From: Spirochaetales bacterium
Lineage (GTDB): Bacteria; Spirochaetota; Spirochaetia; DSM-2461
Reading direction: 5' to 3'
NCBI GenBank assembly: GCA_016936555.1
Contig: JAFGXR010000039.1
Location: 17,916-81,915 of the forward strand
DNA: 64,000 nt
Within the stretch, counting starts at the first letter, position 1; every line of letters starts with the position of its first letter. The translations under genes were made by a program, and so were the position numbers. The notes beneath the pieces were generated by a model. That model was not told the DNA's origin. It saw only the letters and a list, made by a program, of their open reading frames with translations, and ran no database searches. Shown here one piece after another: positions 35,923-43,694 of the stretch.

Positions 35923-37146
35923 ATGAAGCTTGTAGTAATCGGAGCCCAGTGGGGTGACGAAGGGAAGGGGAAGATCGTCGATTATCTGTCGGAAGAATCT
36001 TCCATCGTGGTCCGCTTTTCCGGAGGTGCCAATGCCGGGCACACCATTGTCGTAGGCGAAAAAGTCTACAAACTTCATCTCATACCATCGGGAATCGTGA
36101 ATCCCGACAAAACAGCCATTCTCGGTTCCGGTATGGTCATTGATCCCGAATCCATGTTCAAGGAACTGGAAGGTCTTGAAGCGGAAGGACTCGACTGCAA
36201 AGGAAGAATCCTCGTCTCTGACCGGGCCCACATTGTTCTGCCCCGTTACAGAGATATGGATATCGAAATGGATAAGAACCGCCGGAACCCCATAGGAACA
36301 ACGGGACGGGGGATCGGTGTGACCTATGCCCTCAAGTCAGCCCGCGACGGCTTTCGCGTTGCAGACATGTATGATGAGAAGCGATATGCCCTTCTCGAAG
36401 AGGAAGACCGGAACTTCCTCGATCCCTATAAAGACAAAATGAAAGATATGGTCTGCAACATCTCGCAGTACCTCTATGAAAATAAAGATAAAAACATTCT
36501 CTTCGAGGGAGCGCAGGGAGTTCTTCTCGACCTGGACAGCGGCACATATCCCTATGTTTCATCGGGATATTCAAGCAGTGCCGGAGCAGCCATGGGAAGT
36601 GGGATCGGTCCCCGTCAGCTCGATAAAATCTACGGTGTTTTCAAGGCGTATTCAACAAGAGTTGGAAACGGACCCTTTCCTTCGGAATACAGCCGGGAGA
36701 GAGACGGAGATCTCGGCGATCAGATTCTGAAGATCGGCCAGGAATTCGGTGTTACGACCGGAAGGGCCAGACGGTGCGGTTATCTCGATCTCGTGGCGCT
36801 TAAATATGCCTGCTGGTCCAACTCTATAGATTACCTGGTTATGACGAAGGTCGATATCTTCGATACTTTTGATGAAATAAAAGTCTGCACAGGCTATGAG
36901 ATAGACGGAGTTGTAACAGATGTTCTTCCGGCGAGAATCGATCTTATGGAAAAAGCAAAACCGGTTACAAAGACGTTCAGGGGATGGAAAACCGATCTGA
37001 CGACATGTTCATCCTATGATGATCTGCCCGTGGAAGTTAAAGATTACATCAGCTTCATCGAAGATTTTGTCGAAACTCCCATAGGAACCGTATCTGTCGG
37101 TCCCGACAGGAACCAGACCTTCAACCGGGTTCAGCCCTGGAAATAG
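35923..37146 (+). CDS. purA: Adenylosuccinate synthetase
   Basis: GTP-driven condensation of IMP with aspartate, the first step from IMP to AMP. The 407 residues start MKLVVIGAQWGDEGKGKIVD with the nucleotide loop and catalytic D12, then GGANAGHTIVV with catalytic H40, plus GTTGRGIGVTY, FEGAQGVLLDLD and TKVDIFD. GAGAAGG sits upstream of the ATG. It stands alone between two terminators. Together with folD and the split purH it covers late purine synthesis within 11 kb. Confidence 0.98.
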   Translation: MKLVVIGAQWGDEGKGKIVDYLSEESSIVVRFSGGANAGHTIVVGEKVYKLHLIPSGIVNPDKTAILGSGMVIDPESMFKELEGLEAEGLDCKGRILVSDRAHIVLPRYRDMDIEMDKNRRNPIGTTGRGIGVTYALKSARDGFRVADMYDEKRYALLEEEDRNFLDPYKDKMKDMVCNISQYLYENKDKNILFEGAQGVLLDLDSGTYPYVSSGYSSSAGAAMGSGIGPRQLDKIYGVFKAYSTRVGNGPFPSEYSRERDGDLGDQILKIGQEFGVTTGRARRCGYLDLVALKYACWSNSIDYLVMTKVDIFDTFDEIKVCTGYEIDGVVTDVLPARIDLMEKAKPVTKTFRGWKTDLTTCSSYDDLPVEVKDYISFIEDFVETPIGTVSVGPDRNQTFNRVQPWK

Positions 37147-37153
37147 ATATAAA

Positions 37154-37179
37154 GGGCTGTTGCAACAGCCCCTTTTTTT
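37154..37179. terminator. Terminator between purA and hydF
   Basis: GGGCTG (37154-37159) / CAGCCC (37166-37171) inside an 18-bp palindrome, followed by seven T (37173-37179). It serves purA; the converging hydF ends two bases further on and may use the same hairpin. Confidence 0.85.
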
Positions 37180-37180
37180 A

Positions 37181-38404
37181 TTAATCAAAGGCATCTCTGT
37201 ACTCTTCATAGAGATCCCGGAAGGGCTCCAGAGCACGGGGAAGCAGACCGTTAACCCACCCGAGAAAGAGTCCGTAATTTGTAATATGAACGCCTTTATT
37301 GCGGATTCGCTCCAGCCGGTCCATCATTTTTTCCCTGTTGATCATGCATCCGGCACAGTGTATGACCATATAGTATTTTTCCAGTTCCTCTTCTGAAGGC
37401 AGGGTTCTGGTGAAATCAAAATCGACATTGCTGCGGACAAGCTGCCGGAAGAGCCTGGGAATTTTAACGGTTCCGATATCATCGGCCTGTCTGTGATGAG
37501 AACAAGATTCCATGACGAGAATCCGGCTTCCCTCAGGTGTTTTCTTCAGATTGATTATCCCTTTGAGAAATTCTTCCAGATCGCCTTTTTTCCTGGCGAA
37601 TAATATGGAAAATGATGTCAGCAGCTGGTCTTCGGGAATATCGGCGGCAACTTTATGGAACACCTGGCTGTCGGTAATGACAATTTTGGGTTTTTCTTTG
37701 AGGTTGTTGTAAAATGAGAGAAGTTCCCGGTCCTTGACGACTAAAGACGCGCAATCTTTATCGAGGAGATCTCTGATCGTTTCGACCTGAGGCATGATCA
37801 GACGCCCTTTGGGAGCCGCCAGATCGATCGGGGCGACGAGGACTGCGAGGTCCCCTTCGCTGACAAGTCCTTCGAGGGGAGATATTTCCGGTGTCAGTTT
37901 CTCTTTCTGGGCTGACAGGAGATTTCTCAGTTCTTCCGAGCCTTCGCCGGTCAGATTGTTGACTTTTACTTTGGGAACAGGGGAAACAAACTCCGCTTTT
38001 TCCCTGTCTACGGGGAGATCGCTATGGGTGAGAACGCAGATAAGGGGTGTTCTGCTGTTTTTCAGAATGAGCTCTTTGAGGATTTCCCTTTCCTCTTCTG
38101 TCGGCGCTCTATCCTGAGGAGTTACAAAAACGTTGATGGCCGATGATGCGGTAATTTCGAGAGTTTTCAGTACTCTCAACTTACCCAGTTCTCCTTCATC
38201 ATCAAGTCCGGCCGTATCGGTAACAGCTACAGGACCCAGGGATCCCAGCTCCATCTGCCTGGTTACCGGGTCGGTCGTTGTGCCGGGCCTGTCGGAAATA
38301 ATGGAAATATTCTTTTCGAAGAGTGTATTCATCAATGAGGATTTTCCGGCATTCCTGATACCGATCAAAACAATCCTCGTCGATTCTGCCAGTGCCGTAG
38401 CCAT
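37181..38404 (-). CDS. hydF: [FeFe]-hydrogenase maturation GTPase HydF
   Basis: Scaffold on which the [2Fe] subcluster is assembled before transfer to HydA. The 407-residue protein has an N-terminal Era-like GTPase (P-loop GIRNAGKSS near residue 15, DTAGLDDEGELG, LTHSDL in place of NKxD), a middle dimerisation domain, and a C-terminal [4Fe-4S] site: CSHH in MESCSHHRQADD and HCAGC about 50 residues later, the HydF CxH...HCxxC pattern. I choose ATG 38404, with AAAGGA eight bases upstream; a longer frame to 38485 lies within the upstream gene. It begins four bases after the lyase stop. Confidence 0.95.
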   Translation of the reverse strand: MATALAESTRIVLIGIRNAGKSSLMNTLFEKNISIISDRPGTTTDPVTRQMELGSLGPVAVTDTAGLDDEGELGKLRVLKTLEITASSAINVFVTPQDRAPTEEEREILKELILKNSRTPLICVLTHSDLPVDREKAEFVSPVPKVKVNNLTGEGSEELRNLLSAQKEKLTPEISPLEGLVSEGDLAVLVAPIDLAAPKGRLIMPQVETIRDLLDKDCASLVVKDRELLSFYNNLKEKPKIVITDSQVFHKVAADIPEDQLLTSFSILFARKKGDLEEFLKGIINLKKTPEGSRILVMESCSHHRQADDIGTVKIPRLFRQLVRSNVDFDFTRTLPSEEELEKYYMVIHCAGCMINREKMMDRLERIRNKGVHITNYGLFLGWVNGLLPRALEPFRDLYEEYRDAFD

Positions 38405-38408
38405 TTGT

Positions 38409-39743
38409 TTATTCCTTTGTTTGCAATTCCGAATCGATATCTGTGTCCCGGTAGGTTGTGAGATTCTCCGGACGGAACCATTCATCGAGGAACTTCCCTG
38501 TAAGATCGGAATTCAGTGAGATCAATTCCTTGAGGGAATCCAGATCGGCGGGATTTTCCTGTTTTATCAATTCGGACAATTCTTTTATTTTGCTGTAACC
38601 TATGACGCTTCTCAATGTGTTGATCAGCGCGGGGGATGATGCCAGATTTGAAGCGATTTTTTCTTTATTCAGGGACATCCCCGGGAAAAACCTGTCGTTA
38701 AGAGCGCTCAACGCTTTTTTCAGCGAAGAGTGGATCGATAAAAACGACTGGGCCATAAAAGGAAGATAGGGGTTGAGCTGCAATTGCCCGGAGGCGGCAT
38801 ACTCCTCTATCTTGGCGCATTCGTGTTTTACCGAAAGGGACAGACCGGAGACGTACTCCAGAAGTACAGGATTCGCTTTCAAGGGCATAATCGTAGAACC
38901 GAATTGAAGCTCTCCGTGAACCAGTTCTCCGCTCAGAGAAGAGGTGTAGAGAAGAAGGTCGCCGGAGATTTTTCTGAGATTCAGGGCCAGAAGCCGGAAG
39001 CCTCCGGCCACTTCTCCCAGAGTGTCCTGATTACTGATGGCATCGGTCAGGTTCTGGCTTCTGCAGAGAGGCAGCCCTGTTATCTGACGAAGGCTCTGTT
39101 CCGCTTTAAAAACATATTTTCTCGGAGCGCTGAAACAGGTGCCAATGGCTGTTCCACCCAGAGGTATGGTTCGAAGGCGCTCTTTCAGTTTGTGCAGTCT
39201 CCATCTGTCCCGTTCAATTGCTCCGGACCAGGCTGCGAAGACCTGGCCGAGCGTGATCGGCAGGGCATCCTGAAGTTCCGTCCGCCCGGTCATAAGCACC
39301 GAGCTGTATTTCTCCTCCAGCCTGACAAGGCTCTCCTGTAGCTTTATCACGTACTCTTCCGTTTCAAGCAGCTGCCTGTAGACCATAATGATTACGGCTG
39401 TGGAAAAAGTATCATTGGTCGACTGGAACCTGGCCAGATCATCGAGAGGATGGAGCGACGGTTCGCCTACGAGTGAACAGACAACTTCATTAATGTTCAT
39501 ATGCAGCGATGTTCCGGCGCCTCCCTGACTGAGAGGCAGTGAGAACAGGCTGTTATGTGATCCCTGAATGATTTCATCGAGAACAGATATGATCCTTTTA
39601 TAGATTTCCGGTCTGTATAGCTCAAAACAGCTCTGCTGAGCTGCCAGGGCGGCTTTTTTCACTTCACCATAAGCCCTGATTAATTCCGGAGGCGTCTGCT
39701 CTGAACCGAAGGACTCCCGGGCCTTTTCCGTTTCACTTTTCAT
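38409..39743 (-). CDS. Aspartase/fumarase-superfamily lyase in the hydrogenase-maturation operon
   Basis: A 444-residue helical enzyme of the aspartase/fumarase superfamily. The signature loop reads FGSTIMPLKANPVLLEYV, matching GSxxMxxKxN with the catalytic serine. Other superfamily blocks are present: GAGTSLHMNINEV and TGRTELQDALPITLG. The best guess is aspartate ammonia-lyase. Its ATG overlaps the hydG stop (TAATG), and hydF follows four bases later, so co-expression with H-cluster genes is certain from the layout. I recall the same association in Bacteroides. Supplying ammonium for the azadithiolate bridge of the H-cluster is an attractive role but an inference. Confidence 0.85.
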   Translation of the reverse strand: MKSETEKARESFGSEQTPPELIRAYGEVKKAALAAQQSCFELYRPEIYKRIISVLDEIIQGSHNSLFSLPLSQGGAGTSLHMNINEVVCSLVGEPSLHPLDDLARFQSTNDTFSTAVIIMVYRQLLETEEYVIKLQESLVRLEEKYSSVLMTGRTELQDALPITLGQVFAAWSGAIERDRWRLHKLKERLRTIPLGGTAIGTCFSAPRKYVFKAEQSLRQITGLPLCRSQNLTDAISNQDTLGEVAGGFRLLALNLRKISGDLLLYTSSLSGELVHGELQFGSTIMPLKANPVLLEYVSGLSLSVKHECAKIEEYAASGQLQLNPYLPFMAQSFLSIHSSLKKALSALNDRFFPGMSLNKEKIASNLASSPALINTLRSVIGYSKIKELSELIKQENPADLDSLKELISLNSDLTGKFLDEWFRPENLTTYRDTDIDSELQTKE

Positions 39744-41140
39744 TAAAGATAAATATCCCTTTCTCCGGCTTTCACCCGGGCAACAGAATCCTGGATCATT
39801 TCTTTCACAGAATCGTTCTCCGCTTCTTCCGAGATCTTCTCTATGAGATCAAAACCCTTTTTTTTCAGATCGGCCGGAGCGAAATCGCTCAGGTATTCGG
39901 CAAATGACACCAGTCCGTTCGGCATACAGAAATGTTTGATCAAACCCGGTTTTGCCAGGTCCATGAAATCATTACCGACCCGGCCTTTTCTGTAGCAGCC
40001 CGTACAGAAGGAGGGAATGAAACCTCCATCCGTCAGATCCCTGATTACTTCTTCCAGCGAGCGGTGATCGCCCAGTGAAAACTGTTTGTTCTCTTCCTCT
40101 CCCGTCAGGGAATAGCCTCCGGGAGTCGTTCTTGAACCGGCTGATACCTGGCTGACACCATATTGAAAGAGCTCATTGCGGATTTCTTCCGACTCTCTTG
40201 TGGAGAGGATGATCCCCGTATAGGGCATGGCGATTCTGATAACAGCCACTATTTTCCTGAAATCATCGTCGGAGACTGGGTAGGGTACTTTTTCTGAAAT
40301 AGCCGATCCGGGAGCCGGTTCGAGTCGGGGAACGCTGACCGTATGGGGTCCGCATCCGAATTTTGCCTCGAGATCCGCCGCGTGTTCCATCAGGGCGATC
40401 ACTTCATAGCGGTAGTCGGCCAATCCGAAGAGAACTCCGACACCTACATCGTCAATTCCCGCTTCCATTGCTCTGTGCATGACGTTCAGCCGGTATAGAT
40501 AATCGCTCTTTTTTCCCGTCGGATGATAAATCTTGTAGAGCTCACGGTCATATGTTTCCTGAAAGCAGGTGTAGGTTCCGATATTGGCGGTTTTGAGTGT
40601 TTTGAAATCCTCCACATCGAGAGGGGCTATTTCGACGTTAACCCGCCTGATCCGCGCGCCCTTCACATCGGCGCTGTATACGGCTTTTATGGCATCCATT
40701 GTATAGGAAAGGGGGTAATGTCCCGATTCTCCGGAAAGGAGAAGCACTCTTTTATGTCCTTCCCTGATGAGCGATTCCGCATCCTGACGGATCTGATCCG
40801 CATTCAGCTTAATCCTGTGTATATCTTTGTTGGCGGCTCTGAATCCGCAGTAGAGGCAGTTATTGGTGCAATGATTCCCCGCGTATAGAGGTGCGAAAAG
40901 AACCATTCTTTTGCCGTATATTTCCCTTTTGACTATACACGCTGTTTCAAGAAGAAGATTGATGGAATCTCTGTCTTCAATAGCCAGAAGTTCAGCCGCC
41001 TCTTCCGTTGAGAGCCCCTTGAGATCTTTGGCCTTTTCGAGTACTTCAGCCAGTCGTGAAGCAGATGGGCTTTCGACTCGGGACAGTTTTTCAATTTTTT
41101 CGTAATTGAGAAAAGTTTCAGTCTGAGTTGCCGTTTTCAT
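39743..41140 (-). CDS. hydG: [FeFe]-hydrogenase maturase HydG
   Basis: Radical-SAM tyrosine lyase that makes the CO and CN ligands of the H-cluster. In the 465-residue form the radical-SAM cluster is C91-X3-C95-X2-C98 (HCTNNCLYCGF). The C-terminal auxiliary cluster motif FCTGCYRKGR...HFCMPNG, which distinguishes HydG from ThiH, is present. YAGNHC and GVGVLFGLADYRYE are also family blocks. Two ATG codons are adjacent; 41140 is better spaced from the GGGAG upstream than 41143. It overlaps the regulator gene by about 23 bases. HydE and the hydrogenase itself are not in this window. Confidence 0.95.
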   Translation of the reverse strand: MKTATQTETFLNYEKIEKLSRVESPSASRLAEVLEKAKDLKGLSTEEAAELLAIEDRDSINLLLETACIVKREIYGKRMVLFAPLYAGNHCTNNCLYCGFRAANKDIHRIKLNADQIRQDAESLIREGHKRVLLLSGESGHYPLSYTMDAIKAVYSADVKGARIRRVNVEIAPLDVEDFKTLKTANIGTYTCFQETYDRELYKIYHPTGKKSDYLYRLNVMHRAMEAGIDDVGVGVLFGLADYRYEVIALMEHAADLEAKFGCGPHTVSVPRLEPAPGSAISEKVPYPVSDDDFRKIVAVIRIAMPYTGIILSTRESEEIRNELFQYGVSQVSAGSRTTPGGYSLTGEEENKQFSLGDHRSLEEVIRDLTDGGFIPSFCTGCYRKGRVGNDFMDLAKPGLIKHFCMPNGLVSFAEYLSDFAPADLKKKGFDLIEKISEEAENDSVKEMIQDSVARVKAGERDIYL

Positions 41141-41393
41141 CATTCTCCCTGTATGTGGTCAGCATGGATTTGACTTTCAGCCCGGGCAATCTGCCCAGTT
41201 TGCCGGTCAAAGCGCCGATCTGATCCGTCGTACCTTCGACGATAAGAGAGATGATTTGAATTTTTTTGTCCGTAAAGGGGAGTCCCTGCCTGGCTCTGAT
41301 TATGTCGTGATAATCAGAAAAAATGGAATTCATAGAACATATTGAATTCCTGTTATCTGCCAGTATTGCAACTATTCCGATTCTCTTTTCCAT
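41118..41393 (-). CDS. TM1266-type iron-only hydrogenase system regulator
   Basis: A 91-residue ACT/NikR-C-like protein, MEKRIGIVAILADNRNSICS with a repeating beta-alpha-beta pattern and ending in a polar tail. It matches my memory of the TM1266 family, called a putative regulator of [FeFe]-hydrogenase systems because it is regularly next to hydEFG genes. It has no DNA-binding domain of its own, so regulation would be indirect. It is first in the operon; hydG starts inside its end. A promoter lies about 70 bases upstream. Confidence 0.8.
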   Translation of the reverse strand: MEKRIGIVAILADNRNSICSMNSIFSDYHDIIRARQGLPFTDKKIQIISLIVEGTTDQIGALTGKLGRLPGLKVKSMLTTYRENDENGNSD

Positions 41394-41464
41394 CAGTCAT
41401 ACCTCTGGATCAGTTTTTGTGGATTTTCCTCGGAGAGAATAAATCCTCACCTCAGAATAAGGAT

Positions 41465-41493
41465 ACAATAAATATTTATCTATTTATTGTCAA
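41465..41493 (-). promoter_or_regulatory. Promoter of the hydrogenase-maturation operon
   Basis: Minus strand: consensus TTGACA (41488-41493), 17 bases, TATTGT (41465-41470). The leader of about 65 bases contains two related TTATTCT...GAGGA blocks. The -35 box directly abuts the T-run of the DoxX gene's terminator. Confidence 0.7.
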
Positions 41494-41517
41494 TAAAAAG
41501 CGGTCCCGAAAGACCGC
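41494..41517 (-). terminator. Terminator of the DoxX-like gene
   Basis: Minus-strand hairpin GCGGTC / GACCGC (41500-41517) followed by TTTTTATT. Confidence 0.85.
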
Positions 41518-41529
41518 ATTTATAGTATT

Positions 41530-41949
41530 TTATCCGCGACTTCTGGTTATTATCCATAGACCCGACAGAGCAACCAGCTGAGGGGAAAGATTTTTAAGCC
41601 AGCCGAGAAAATCCTCTCTGCCATACTGATTCATGCCGAAACCGTCAAGGAAGTAATTCATCACTATAAAGACAATCCAGAAAATAAAAATCACGAGCAG
41701 GGAAACGGAGAGTACCCGGCTTGAGACCCCTGAAAATAGGGAAGCGATGAGAAGAACCCCGGCAACGAGCTCGAGAACGGCAAAAAGTACGGGGATGACA
41801 TCATTGCTCTGGCCGAACAGTTTATTCACCGACCTTCCGAAATTCGCCAGATCGGAATTGTAGTTGATTATTCCGACGAGGCCGAAACTGATAAACATCA
41901 GAGCGAGACTGAGTTGCAGAAATAAAATAGAATTTGATGATTTTTTCAA
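41530..41949 (-). CDS. DoxX-like four-helix membrane protein
   Basis: A 139-residue integral membrane protein with four hydrophobic helices (about 8-26, 48-70, 76-98 and 115-134) and few charged residues in the core. The shape and VLELVAGVLLIASLF motif suit the DoxX/DoxD family of small inner-membrane proteins, many of unknown function. The start is TTG 41949 with GGAGG seven bases upstream. It is monocistronic: the gene upstream ends 45 bases away and a terminator follows. Confidence 0.6.
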   Translation of the reverse strand: MKKSSNSILFLQLSLALMFISFGLVGIINYNSDLANFGRSVNKLFGQSNDVIPVLFAVLELVAGVLLIASLFSGVSSRVLSVSLLVIFIFWIVFIVMNYFLDGFGMNQYGREDFLGWLKNLSPQLVALSGLWIITRSRG

Positions 41950-41994
41950 AATTAACCTCCAAGTTTGATAATTACTTTATATGTTCTGGTCCGA

Positions 41995-42516
41995 TTAGTC
42001 CATGAAATTGCGGATTATTGAATCAATATCATCCTGGTCCGCATCGGCTTTCCGCTCGTAAGCGAGTTCGCGATTGACTTCCCTGAGTTTTTTCAGAAGG
42101 CTGTAAATAATCAGCATGAGGATTTTGTTTCCGGCTTTGGGATAATTCCGGATAAAATCGATCAGTCCCTTCCGGCTTATTTCGAGCACTGTTGTTTTTT
42201 CCATACAGGTAACATTGGCGGTACGTTTCACTTCCGTAAAAATGCCGGCTTCGCCGAAAACCTCTCCGGCTCCTATGGTTGAAATATAGGCCTCACTCTC
42301 CTGTCTCTCCTGAACCGTTACTTTTACATTGCCGCTTATCACGGCGTAAATAGCCTGTTTTACTTCGCCCTGTACTATGATTTTCTCTTCTTTTTCATAT
42401 TCCCGGAAGGTCGATACCTCCATCAGTTCATCCAATTCCTGAACGGTCAGAAAACGGAATGTCAGAATTTTTTCCACTTGAGATTTTAAATCATGACTTA
42501 AAGACATTTCTTTCAT
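41995..42516 (-). CDS. Cyclic-nucleotide-binding domain protein
   Basis: A 173-residue protein with a single cNMP-binding beta-roll (about residues 18-135). The phosphate-binding cassette reads IGAGEVFGEAGIFTEVKRTANV, close to the consensus FGExALL...R(T/S)AxV of CRP-like sensors. No helix-turn-helix follows; the C-terminal 35 residues form a helix ending in an acidic tail. It is therefore a sensor or partner protein rather than a transcription factor. The first ATG (42516) lacks a ribosome site; ATG 42507 is an alternative. Confidence 0.8.
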   Translation of the reverse strand: MKEMSLSHDLKSQVEKILTFRFLTVQELDELMEVSTFREYEKEEKIIVQGEVKQAIYAVISGNVKVTVQERQESEAYISTIGAGEVFGEAGIFTEVKRTANVTCMEKTTVLEISRKGLIDFIRNYPKAGNKILMLIIYSLLKKLREVNRELAYERKADADQDDIDSIIRNFMD

Positions 42517-42567
42517 ATAGACATTTTAGTTCATATAAAGGGAGCTTTGGGCAAAATTTAAAAATTG

Positions 42568-42586
42568 TATAGGAAATATCCCTATA
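42568..42586. promoter_or_regulatory. TATAGG/CCTATA dyad in a divergent spacer
   Basis: Perfect 6-bp arms (42568-42573 and 42581-42586) between the divergent cyclic-nucleotide-binding gene and the small ORF. It could be an operator or overlapping -10 boxes. Confidence 0.3.
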
Positions 42587-42619
42587 TACAGCAGGGCTGA
42601 AAAAGATGATAATATTAAT

Positions 42620-42808
42620 ATGAGCAATAACAGGGAATTGTTTCTGGAGAAGCAGATCAATCTCTATTCCGAATTAATTAATGATCTGGAAAATTCCAAT
42701 ATCAACAGGAAACAGAGAAAAGATCTTCAAAATTTTCAGGAACTCTACCGTCAATACATCTCAGAGTATAAAATGCTAATCGGCGGTTCGAAAGCCGTCC
42801 GTCTTTGA
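42620..42808 (+). CDS. Small helical protein, possibly real
   Basis: A 62-residue reading frame, highly charged and predicted as a helical hairpin (NRELFLEKQINLYSELINDL, then NRKQRKDLQNFQELYRQYIS). It fills the space between divergent neighbours, has natural codon use and no antisense gene, but only a weak ribosome site (AAAAAGA). No family is recognised. Confidence 0.45.
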   Translation: MSNNRELFLEKQINLYSELINDLENSNINRKQRKDLQNFQELYRQYISEYKMLIGGSKAVRL

Positions 42809-42863
42809 TCTGACCATGAACGGTAAACAGACATATAAACTCTTTTCATTGACAGATTTATAG

Positions 42864-42881
42864 TAAACTGAATTCAGTTTA
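42864..42881. repeat. Perfect 18-bp palindrome
   Basis: TAAACTGAATTCAGTTTA, fully self-complementary, lies between the small ORF (+) and the end of the radical-SAM gene (-). A TTGACA occurs at 42849-42854 just upstream. It has the look of a repressor site, or of a weak hairpin at the radical-SAM gene's 3' end. Confidence 0.5.
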
Positions 42882-42905
42882 TATCAGCTGTTTTAAATCT
42901 ATCAA

Positions 42906-43595
42906 TTAATGACCTACACCGAAATCTGTGTTTGCCCACAGGACATCACATTTTTCCATATCGTTGAGAAACAGGTAATTATTCCGGAACCACTCACGAA
43001 GCTCAAAATCGGGTTTGATGGATGTTGAATTTTCAATAAAGACATTGACCGTGAAATGCTTGAAATATCTGTCAGCTTTCTTGATATCCAAATCGATCAT
43101 TTCTCTTGTCTGCCCTTCGACTCCGACGAGGAGACAGACTGAATCAAAGTATTTCTGCAGTTCACTGATGTCTGAAAAGTCAAAACCTTTGTTCAGCTGC
43201 TTTTCTCTGAAATGCCTGTCAAAGCTTTCCAGACCGGTTTTTACAATGCATTCAATACCGAAAAACTCACGCATCGTTTCAAGTCTATTTCTATACATCC
43301 AATGAGCTTCAAAAAACAGAGTGTGAATCTCTTTTTCGATAATTGTCCTTTTAATCTGAAAAAGAGTTGCCTGAGGCAATTCAAAAATATTTCCCGAATT
43401 GATGATTTCCAGAACTCCGAACTCTCCGGTCACTTTATCGAGAAGTCTGGCGTTGATTGAATTACATAGTTCCTCATCGATTGAATTGTCTTCAATATAA
43501 TCACAGAACCTGCACTTTCCCCAGAGGCAGGGTCGGCCTTTCAGTAAAAGAATCTCTCTTCGAATTTTATTTTCTAATACGCTATATCTGTTCAC
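42906..43595 (-). CDS. Radical-SAM protein beside the queuosine transporter, candidate QueL-type lyase
   Basis: A short (229-residue) radical-SAM-like protein. The cluster motif is C23-X4-C28-X2-C31 (CLWGKCRFC), not the usual CX3CX2C. Later strands (EIINSGNIFELP, TLFFEAHW, VKTGLESFD, VCLLVGVEGQT) fit a radical-SAM barrel with a GLES-type motif. It is divergent from a YhhQ-type transporter whose leader is a preQ1-like riboswitch. Clostridioides difficile salvages queuine through a small radical-SAM lyase, QueL, so the same role is the leading guess here; I cannot confirm it by alignment. The start is GTG 43595, with no ribosome site and a promoter only ten bases away. Confidence 0.6.
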   Translation of the reverse strand: MNRYSVLENKIRREILLLKGRPCLWGKCRFCDYIEDNSIDEELCNSINARLLDKVTGEFGVLEIINSGNIFELPQATLFQIKRTIIEKEIHTLFFEAHWMYRNRLETMREFFGIECIVKTGLESFDRHFREKQLNKGFDFSDISELQKYFDSVCLLVGVEGQTREMIDLDIKKADRYFKHFTVNVFIENSTSIKPDFELREWFRNNYLFLNDMEKCDVLWANTDFGVGH

Positions 43596-43599
43596 AGGC

Positions 43600-43628
43600 T
43601 TGTAATTAACAGTTTTTTACAATATAAA
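43600..43628 (+). promoter_or_regulatory. Promoter of the queuosine-precursor transporter gene
   Basis: TTGTAA (43600-43605), 17 bases, TATAAA (43623-43628). It overlaps the divergent promoter almost completely, so polymerases at the two would compete. Confidence 0.5.
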
Positions 43629-43633
43629 GTCAA
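43605..43633 (-). promoter_or_regulatory. Promoter of the radical-SAM gene
   Basis: Minus strand: TTGACT (43628-43633), 17 bases, GTTAAT (43605-43610). Predicted start of transcription is about three bases before the GTG. Confidence 0.6.
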
Positions 43634-43650
43634 CTGCTGTTAACAGGCAG

Positions 43651-43689
43651 ACGCAGTTCGTAACCATCCTGCGTAAACAAAACTAGGAG
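43651..43689 (+). ncRNA. preQ1-I-like riboswitch controlling the transporter
   Basis: Stem ACGCAG (43651-43656) / CTGCGT (43669-43674) closes a 12-base loop TTCGTAACCATC, followed by the A-rich tail AAACAAAACTAGGAG, which runs into the ribosome site AGGAG (43685-43689) six bases before the ATG. The loop ends in C next to the stem, as for the ligand-pairing C of preQ1-I, and the tail closely resembles that of the Thermoanaerobacter example. Ligand binding would fold the tail against the loop and hide the ribosome site. I could not assign every pseudoknot pair by eye. Confidence 0.75.
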
Positions 43690-43694
43690 TTTTT

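Noticed and set aside
42780..42818. Terminator at the end of the small ORF
   Set aside because: CGGCGG...CCGTCCG can pair only partly and is followed by a broken T-run.
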